From contig CACXAT010000011.1 in assembly GCA_902765725.1 (NCBI GenBank), forward strand, positions 1-64,000: a stretch of 64,000 nt of DNA, in the 5' to 3' direction. Under the pieces are notes generated by a model that was not told the origin of the DNA, did not search any database, and saw only the letters and a program-made list of their open reading frames with translations. A program made the translations under genes and the position numbers. How positions within the stretch are numbered: the stretch's first letter is position 1; the number at the start of each line of letters is the position of its first letter. Shown in pieces: positions 59,296 through 64,000 of this stretch. This DNA comes from an uncultured Lachnospiraceae bacterium (GTDB lineage: Bacteria; Bacillota; Clostridia; Lachnospirales; Lachnospiraceae).

Positions 59296-60339
59296 TTACT
59301 CAAGCACGATGTCCGCGTCTTCCTTCTGGGTCACATACCCGATCAGGGCTGCATCCGGAACCGTCGTATGCATCTCCTCCAGCATCCTCAGTCCGTCCTC
59401 CCTCGGAACGCTGATCAGCAGGCCGCCGCTGGTCTGGGGATCATAGAGGATATCCTGCATCGCCCGGGAGACATCCCCTGCAACACGCACATTTGCGCCG
59501 GCGTACTCACGGTTGCGGTACGCGCCTGCGGGAATGAAGCCCATCTCCGCCATCTCGGTAGCCTCCGGATGGAAGGGCACCTTATCGGTCTGGATGTGCA
59601 GGGTGCATCCGCTGCCCTGCGCCATCTCATAGCTGTGTCCCATCAGGCTGAATCCGGTCACATCCGTGCATCCATGGACCGGATACTTCACCATGACATC
59701 CCTCGCCGCCTTGTTGAGGGTCGCCATCTGAAGCTGCAGCCGCTCCATCAGATCCTCCCCGACAAGACCGATATCCGCCTTGCCAGCTGTTGTGAGGATC
59801 CCGACGCCCAGCTTCTTGGTCAGGATCAGGACATCCCCCGGCTTTGCCCCGGCATTGGTCAGGACCTTCGCGGGATCGACGAATCCGGTCACCGCCAGAC
59901 CGTAGATCGGCTCCGAGCCATGGATCGTATGGCCGCCGGATATGATCACTCCGGCCTCGTAGGCCTTCGCGTATCCGCCCCTCAGGATCTCCCGGACCGT
60001 ATGGTCATCCATGCTGTCCGCCACGCACATCAGATTGAGGGCCAGCTTCGGCTCGCCGCCCATGGCGTAGACATCGCTGATCGCATTCGCAGCCGCGATC
60101 TGGCCGAACAGGAACGGATCATCCACGATGGGCGGGAAGAAATCCGTCGTCTGCACGATCGCCTGATGCTCGCTGACCGCATACACACTGGCGTCATCAC
60201 TGCGGTCATATCCCACGATCAGGTTCGGATCCGTGTGGGTCTGGAACCCTTCCAGCAGCTGGCACAGCGTGCCCGCCCCAACCTTGGCGCCGCAGCCCGC
60301 GCAGCTTGCAAGCTTCGTAAGTCTAACCTGTGTCTCCAT
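59296..60339 (-). CDS. selD: Selenide, water dikinase SelD (selenophosphate synthase)
   Basis: 347 residues from ATG 60339, with GGGGAG upstream (a TTG two codons earlier is possible). AIR-synthase fold. CAGCGAK gives catalytic Cys16 and Lys19, so this is the cysteine form, not the selenocysteine form. ATP/Mg residues follow (GYDRSDDASVY, TTDFFPPIVDDP, NAISDVYAMGG). It makes selenophosphate from selenide and ATP. The operon holds yedE, a yedF-like gene, DUF3343 and a NifS-like gene but no selA/selB/selC, which must be elsewhere if selenocysteine is made. Confidence 0.95.
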   Translation of the reverse strand: METQVRLTKLASCAGCGAKVGAGTLCQLLEGFQTHTDPNLIVGYDRSDDASVYAVSEHQAIVQTTDFFPPIVDDPFLFGQIAAANAISDVYAMGGEPKLALNLMCVADSMDDHTVREILRGGYAKAYEAGVIISGGHTIHGSEPIYGLAVTGFVDPAKVLTNAGAKPGDVLILTKKLGVGILTTAGKADIGLVGEDLMERLQLQMATLNKAARDVMVKYPVHGCTDVTGFSLMGHSYEMAQGSGCTLHIQTDKVPFHPEATEMAEMGFIPAGAYRNREYAGANVRVAGDVSRAMQDILYDPQTSGGLLISVPREDGLRMLEEMHTTVPDAALIGYVTQKEDADIVLE

Positions 60340-60379
60340 CTTCAAAACTCCCCGTCAACTATCTCAATCTGCGCCGGCG

Positions 60380-60631
60380 TCAGCTCTCCTCCGCTCTCCA
60401 GATCGTCCGGTACCCATCCCCGGACTGCTCCTCCACGGCAATCTGCTCCATCTCATCCGTGATGCGCTCCCGCGGATCCGCGTCCAGTGTATCACAGAAC
60501 ACACAGGTGCCGCAGCTCGAGCTGAGCGAACGCGGCACCGGGGAAAGCTGAACCTTCCAGCCGGAGCGCTCCGCCTCTTTCTTGTAGCGGACCGCTCCGA
60601 AATGATTAAAAAATGTAATCACACACTTCAT
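60380..60631 (-). CDS. DUF3343 small selenium-cluster protein
   Basis: 83 residues. The N-terminus is MKCVITFFNHFGAVRY, typical of DUF3343; a CGTCVFC cysteine cluster (about 40-46) follows PRSLSSS, then an acidic tail. DUF3343 proteins occur with SelD and YedF in selenium-using anaerobes and are suspected Se/S carriers, but their activity is not established. It lies 9 bp after the yedF-like gene, which has AAAGAGAGC-type spacing. Confidence 0.85.
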   Translation of the reverse strand: MKCVITFFNHFGAVRYKKEAERSGWKVQLSPVPRSLSSSCGTCVFCDTLDADPRERITDEMEQIAVEEQSGDGYRTIWRAEES

Positions 60632-60640
60632 AAAGCTCTC

Positions 60641-60847
60641 TTATTTCTTCAAAGACAGGGTGTACTCGCCGTCTTTCTCGGATACGCGCACCGTATAGCC
60701 GGCATGCTCCGCAAAGCGGGTCACATTCTCCCTGGAGGTCACGTTATCAACAAGGACCTCATACTCCTTTGCACCTCCAAGAAGTGCCTTTCTGGTCAGA
60801 ATGACCGGTTCCGGGCAGGACAGCCCTCTCGCGTCTACTCTCTCCAT
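60641..60847 (-). CDS. TusA-domain YedF-like sulfur/selenium relay protein (short form)
   Basis: 68 residues, a single TusA/SirA fold: DARGLSCPEPVILTRKAL with the conserved Cys-Pro (Cys11). Full-length YedF is about 190-210 residues with a second DsrE-like domain; here the second domain is absent and DUF3343 is a separate gene 9 bp on. AGGAGGC lies before ATG 60847. It should accept a persulfide or perselenide from the NifS-like enzyme or YedE-supplied Se. Family and neighbours are clear; the job is inferred. Confidence 0.88.
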   Translation of the reverse strand: MERVDARGLSCPEPVILTRKALLGGAKEYEVLVDNVTSRENVTRFAEHAGYTVRVSEKDGEYTLSLKK

Positions 60848-60896
60848 ATTATGCCTCCTGTATATTCATTGATCAATCTATTGATCGATCCAGTCG

Positions 60897-61982
60897 TTAT
60901 GAATCATTCTTAGCAAATGTGTTCACGCTGGCGATCACTGCCAGTACGCAGATGCAGATCACTACAGCGATCTTGCCGTTGGCCGTCGGGCCCTCGCCGC
61001 TGGATGCCAGTCCGAAATTATGGCAGAACGCAGCTCCGACAAGCAGTCCAAGAACCGCCATGGCACTGTCGGTATTGCCCTCGCCGGACAGGACCAGCTG
61101 ACGCAGCGGGCAGCCGCCCAGAAGGATCGCGCCAAAGCCGACCACATACATGCCAAGCAGGTTCCACAGACCATCCGTATGCGCGATCGCCTGTCCCGTA
61201 AATCCAAGATGGAAATACGTTCCGGAAGTTGCGGCAGTCAGGATCAGATTCATCACCAGGCATGCGCAGAAGATCGCACAGAAGCCGGAGATCAGACGGA
61301 AATCATGGAACAGGACCACATCACGAAGTCCGCCGGCCATGCACAGTCTGGTCCTCTGTGCCAGGATGCCGACGATCGCGCCGGCGATCAGGCTGATGGC
61401 GATGGCCGCGTGCTTTGCACCCGGGCCTCCTTCAGGCTGGGTAAAATGAATGAACGCAGGTGCCGCGATCAGAAGTACCAGAAGCACTACGGAAACCGCC
61501 GGCATGATGCCGCCCTCTGTTGCCGCGAGCTTGTAGGTCCTCTTCAGGGAATAGCCCTTATTCAGGAAGAACACACCCGTCAGGATACCAAGCACGAATC
61601 CCGCAATACCCAGAAGCGCATTCAGATCACCGCCGCCCAGACGGATGATCATACGGAACGGGCAGCCGAGGAACATAAGGCAGCCGATCATGACACAGAA
61701 GCCGATCGCAAATCTGGTCAGCGGAGCGCTTCCGCCCTTCGGCGAGAACTCACCCTTCGCAAGGGCGATCGCAAAGCTTCCCAGGATGATGCCGATGATC
61801 TCCGGACGGATGTACTGTACCGGAGGCGCCTGATGCAGTCCCAGCGCGCCAGCCGTATCACGGATAAAGCACGCGATGCAGAACCCCATGTTCGCCGGAT
61901 TGCCGAACAGCACCAGGAGTGAAGCGATCACCCCAATGATCAGACCGGCAATGATGATGTCAAACTTGCCACTTTTACTCAT
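60897..61982 (-). CDS. yedE: YedE-family putative selenium transporter
   Basis: 361 residues, about 10 membrane helices in two repeats of the YeeE/YedE fold: GNPANMGFCIACFIRDTAGALG (early, in parts) and GCLMFLGCPFRMIIRLGGGD near 105. The matching second-half GGCPLRQLVLSGEGNTDS near 300 mirrors it. Cysteine-bearing GxC motifs line the conduit. YeeE relatives import thiosulfate; the YedE branch is linked with selenium. GGGAGGTTTTTAGT precedes ATG 61982. It is the first gene of the operon, behind a structured leader. Confidence 0.9.
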   Translation of the reverse strand: MSKSGKFDIIIAGLIIGVIASLLVLFGNPANMGFCIACFIRDTAGALGLHQAPPVQYIRPEIIGIILGSFAIALAKGEFSPKGGSAPLTRFAIGFCVMIGCLMFLGCPFRMIIRLGGGDLNALLGIAGFVLGILTGVFFLNKGYSLKRTYKLAATEGGIMPAVSVVLLVLLIAAPAFIHFTQPEGGPGAKHAAIAISLIAGAIVGILAQRTRLCMAGGLRDVVLFHDFRLISGFCAIFCACLVMNLILTAATSGTYFHLGFTGQAIAHTDGLWNLLGMYVVGFGAILLGGCPLRQLVLSGEGNTDSAMAVLGLLVGAAFCHNFGLASSGEGPTANGKIAVVICICVLAVIASVNTFAKNDS

Positions 61983-62013
61983 ACTAAAAACCTCCCACTC
62001 ATAAAATAGTAAC

Positions 62014-62052
62014 CGGGACGAAGCATATGAAGTAATACCATGCTGCGTCCCG
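62014..62052 (-). promoter_or_regulatory. 5' stem-loop of the yedE leader
   Basis: CGGGACG(C)AGCAT and ATGCT(T)CGTCCCG pair with one mismatch (62014-62052). It begins about 7 bases after the -10, so the transcript should start with this stem-loop; it may stabilise the mRNA or act as a regulatory leader. Confidence 0.5.
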
Positions 62053-62058
62053 AATCCA

Positions 62059-62087
62059 ATTATACCTTTTGTCAGGAGATTAAACTA
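62059..62087 (-). promoter_or_regulatory. Probable promoter of the selenium operon
   Basis: On minus, perfect -10 TATAAT (62059-62064). The -35 is weak (TAGTTT, 62082-62087, 17-base spacer). Intergenic DNA from here to sfsA (62088-62159) is AT-rich and shows nothing else. Confidence 0.5.
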
Positions 62088-62159
62088 ATTGTTTTTATAA
62101 ATCAGACTGATGGATTAATAGGAAATGATAATGATTTCATTTCACAGCCCTGCTGCGTC

Positions 62160-62894
62160 CTACAGAATCAGTACAGAGCTGCTGTTCGCGTATCTGTCCG
62201 TATCACGGACAACACCCGTAATCTTGATACTGTCCGCATCCACATGACATCGATAATAGGCAACCTCTACGCCGGACTGAGCAGCACGGACCAGCGCCTG
62301 TCCGAACTCCGGCTGCGTTTCAACATTCGGAAAAACCGTGCGGATCCTGTTCATCTGGATCACAAAGGCAATCTGGCAGTGGTATCCCTCCCTGGCCGCC
62401 GCGGCCAGTTCGTCCAGATGCTTAACCCCACGCTGCGTCGGGGCATCCGGAAACAGGCCGATCCCGCGTTTCAGATCCGCCGCCAGGGTGCAGCCCTTCA
62501 CCTCCGTAAGGTATCTCTCTCCCCGGCGCTCCATGTAAAAATCGAATCTGGAATCGCCATAGGTATACTCCGGTTTCACTACATCGTAACGCATCCTCAG
62601 AAGCTGCTGCTTCATCAGTTCATTCGGCGCAAGACTGTCGACATTGACCCATCTCAGCCTCTTCTTATAGACAGAAATCAGGTCATAGGCCGTCTTCCGA
62701 TTTTTCTCCTCCGATCTTTGCAGCATAACCCTCGCCTTCGGGACCAGCAGTTCCTTCAGGCGGCCGGTATTCTTCACATGTACCTGCTCCAGCTTTCCAT
62801 CGATCAGGACTTCCGCGACAAAACGGTTCACCCGCCGCACAAAGGTGGCAGGCACTGTATTCTCATAATGGATCATCGGTTTGGTTCTGCTCAT
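62160..62894 (-). CDS. sfsA: SfsA-family nuclease-like protein
   Basis: 244 residues from ATG 62894, chosen because GGGGAGGGGATAC lies upstream. An OB-like N-terminus (about 15-80, FVRRVNRFVAEVLIDG) and the C-terminal PD-(D/E)XK-like domain (about 95-230) with DSRFDFYME, YLTEVKGCT and FPDAPTQRG are the SfsA layout. SfsA has been called a sugar-fermentation stimulation protein and later proposed as a nuclease; the role in this organism is unknown. It follows the 132-aa gene by 16 bp. Confidence 0.92.
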   Translation of the reverse strand: MSRTKPMIHYENTVPATFVRRVNRFVAEVLIDGKLEQVHVKNTGRLKELLVPKARVMLQRSEEKNRKTAYDLISVYKKRLRWVNVDSLAPNELMKQQLLRMRYDVVKPEYTYGDSRFDFYMERRGERYLTEVKGCTLAADLKRGIGLFPDAPTQRGVKHLDELAAAAREGYHCQIAFVIQMNRIRTVFPNVETQPEFGQALVRAAQSGVEVAYYRCHVDADSIKITGVVRDTDRYANSSSVLIL

Positions 62895-62910
62895 TGTATC
62901 CCCTCCCCTC

Positions 62911-63309
62911 TTACCTGTATGAATCATCCTCCGTTCCCAGTCCGTAGTTCAGTATCTCATTATACCGTGCATTGGCCTCTTCACTGGCCTTCTTCTCTCT
63001 CCAGGCATCCATCTCGCTGCGGATCGCCAGCATCTCGTCCACGAGCAGATCCTCTCTCCTCGGTTTCACATTTTCCAGATACGCGATCATGCGCTCCATC
63101 GCCTTCGGACTGCCCAGATGCTTCGCCACGGCCTCACCCAGCTGAGCCGGAAAGCCCAGCTGCTCCACCGATCTCACAAGTTCATCCTTCGTTCTGGTCC
63201 ATAATACCTGATCCATAGTCATACCATACTCCGCCAAGCTCTTACTCTTCCATTCCCGGACGAACACACACTCCCGTTCTCCCGTTTTATTACCGCGTCT
63301 TTCAGACAT
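62911..63309 (-). CDS. Uncharacterised helical protein (132 aa)
   Basis: 132 residues, basic at the N-terminus and acidic at the C-terminus, no signal or membrane span. Helical segments include LVRSVEQLGFPAQLGEAVAKHL and MLAIRSEMDAWREKKASEE (in parts). I do not recognise a domain. Its start overlaps the DUF6440 stop by eight bases, so they are co-translated. A later Met (residue 30) could be the true start. Confidence 0.6.
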   Translation of the reverse strand: MSERRGNKTGERECVFVREWKSKSLAEYGMTMDQVLWTRTKDELVRSVEQLGFPAQLGEAVAKHLGSPKAMERMIAYLENVKPRREDLLVDEMLAIRSEMDAWREKKASEEANARYNEILNYGLGTEDDSYR

Positions 63310-63499
63310 CCGTCACATCCGTAACAACCACTTTTCCCTCAGAATCAAGCAGCGGGGTAATCCCACCCGCGTAGCCGGACTTCCAGGCCAGGTAATTCAC
63401 ACCAGTCTGTGTATCTACAAGAATCTGGCGCACGCCATCTTCTGAAAGCTGTCCCCCGTCTTTATAAATGACTTTGAATCTATTCTCTTTCTTTGCCAT
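63302..63499 (-). CDS. DUF6440-family small protein
   Basis: 65 residues: FKVIYKDGGQ, ILVDTQTGVNYLAWKSGYAGGITPLLD (in parts) and VVVTD match the DUF6440 type, a short beta-rich protein common in Firmicutes and phages. Function unknown. AGGAGGTATGAG precedes ATG 63499. It heads a small operon with the 132-aa gene and sfsA. Confidence 0.78.
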   Translation of the reverse strand: MAKKENRFKVIYKDGGQLSEDGVRQILVDTQTGVNYLAWKSGYAGGITPLLDSEGKVVVTDVTDV

Positions 63500-63554
63500 C
63501 TCATACCTCCTATCCGAAGCCTTCGACTGCAGCCTGATCAGCGGCAGGAGCAGT

Positions 63555-64000
63555 TTATCTCAGATCTTCCACATCAATACACTGAAATCCATGCTCCATC
63601 AGCAGCTGCGCGGTCACTCCGGGACCATCCGTCAATGTTCCGGAAAATGTGCCGTCGTACCGCTGTTTTACCCCGCAGCTGGGACTTCTGTTTGTGTCGC
63701 GCGCGCACCGCGTCCGCAAGCTCCTCGCGCACCGCGCACGGAAGTGACTGCAGAACAATCAGGTCCGGCTTCTCCCGCATGGCAATCTCCAGACACTTCG
63801 CTGCACCGGCACGGAATTCCTTATCTACAATCCGTCCATCTCTGGCTATGACCACACCATCCCTGACCTCGGAGGGGACACGCGGTGTCGGAAGACCGCC
63901 CATCTGCTCCGGACAGACGGTGCTCCCCCTTATCCACTTGAATAACTTTTGTGACGGAATGGCATTTGTCATACAATGCCAAGGCTTTTTCTCGTTGTTC
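63555..64000 (-). pseudogene. DUF523 gene broken by frameshifts, cut by the window edge
   Basis: Pieces of one DUF523 protein lie in different minus frames. The middle piece (about 63770-63930) reads CPEQMGGLPTPRVPSEVRD, then FRAGAAKCLEIA. After LIVLQS the homologous SPSCGVKQRYDGTFSGTL segment continues in another frame (63555-63700), beyond a stretch of about 58 bases rich in GTGCGCG that has no counterpart in the family. A third piece, YDKCHSVTKVIQ near 63960, is in the remaining frame and fits the usual start. Two or more frameshifts are therefore likely. A sequencing error is less likely for the longer insert. The true start lies beyond base 64000. Confidence 0.7.

Noticed and set aside
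62140..62160. GCTGCGTCC repeated near sfsA and in the yedE stem-loop
   Set aside because: Only nine shared bases; no sign of function.

Overview
The window looks like chromosome from a GC-rich anaerobic Clostridium-type Firmicute, most likely Lachnospiraceae (an inference from gene content, not a database match). Pointers are YhaM, CvfB, MutS2, a PHP-type DnaE, an oxygen-independent class III ribonucleotide reductase, a NupNOPQ/BMP nucleoside importer, a selenium-use cluster and hydrogenase-maturation genes. Strong AGGAGG-type ribosome binding sites, short operons and intrinsic terminators are everywhere. No phage, insertion sequence or CRISPR array was seen.

Layout. 1-14.2 kb: housekeeping genes, mostly on the minus strand (partial rlmD, yhaM, a ribosomal-protection GTPase fused to a Rae1 nuclease, dnaE, a CPBP protease, cvfB, an acyl-ACP thioesterase), with an orphan OmpR-type regulator and an Xre-type regulator on plus. 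14.2-17.8 kb: a branched inverted-repeat element, tRNA-Gln(CTG), nicotinate phosphoribosyltransferase and a MATE pump. 17.9-25.5 kb: an amino-acid ABC importer and a BMP-type nucleoside importer; neither binding protein has a lipobox cysteine. 25.5-39.2 kb: tRNA-Val(GAC), then an 11-gene minus-strand operon (see below). 39.2-50.5 kb: a secreted C11 (clostripain) peptidase with a Ser/Gly/Tyr-rich insert, mntP, a MATE pump, nrdG, nrdD, mutS2 and a HAD phosphatase. 50.5-57.9 kb: an SNF2 helicase, a KamA-family radical SAM enzyme, an FGGY kinase, an amidohydrolase and a third MATE pump. 57.9-62.1 kb: a selenium operon (yedE, yedF-like, DUF3343, selD, a NifS-like enzyme). 62.1-64 kb: sfsA, two small genes and a decayed DUF523 gene at the edge.

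The centrepiece is the operon at 25.7-39.0 kb. In transcription order it encodes a NifH-like ATPase, a fused double nitrogenase component-1 protein (855 aa), HypF, HypC, HypD, HypE, a TM1266-type small regulator, a split nitrogenase component-1 pair (462 and 406 aa), HydF and HydE. The fused protein is visibly the paralogue of the split pair, so the operon has two component-1 pairs and one reductase, like the NifDK/NifEN/NifH arrangement. Within the window there is no hydrogenase subunit, no HypA or HypB, no HydG and no NifB. The operon has its own promoter and a short leader with a compact fold and a terminator hairpin just before the first gene. I infer an unassigned metallocofactor system that joins the Fe-CN/CO chemistry of Hyp and Hyd proteins to a nitrogenase-like reductase. 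Its substrate and product cannot be read from sequence.

The selenium operon suggests selenium is used beyond selenocysteine or as a labile cofactor, but selA, selB and selC are not in the window.
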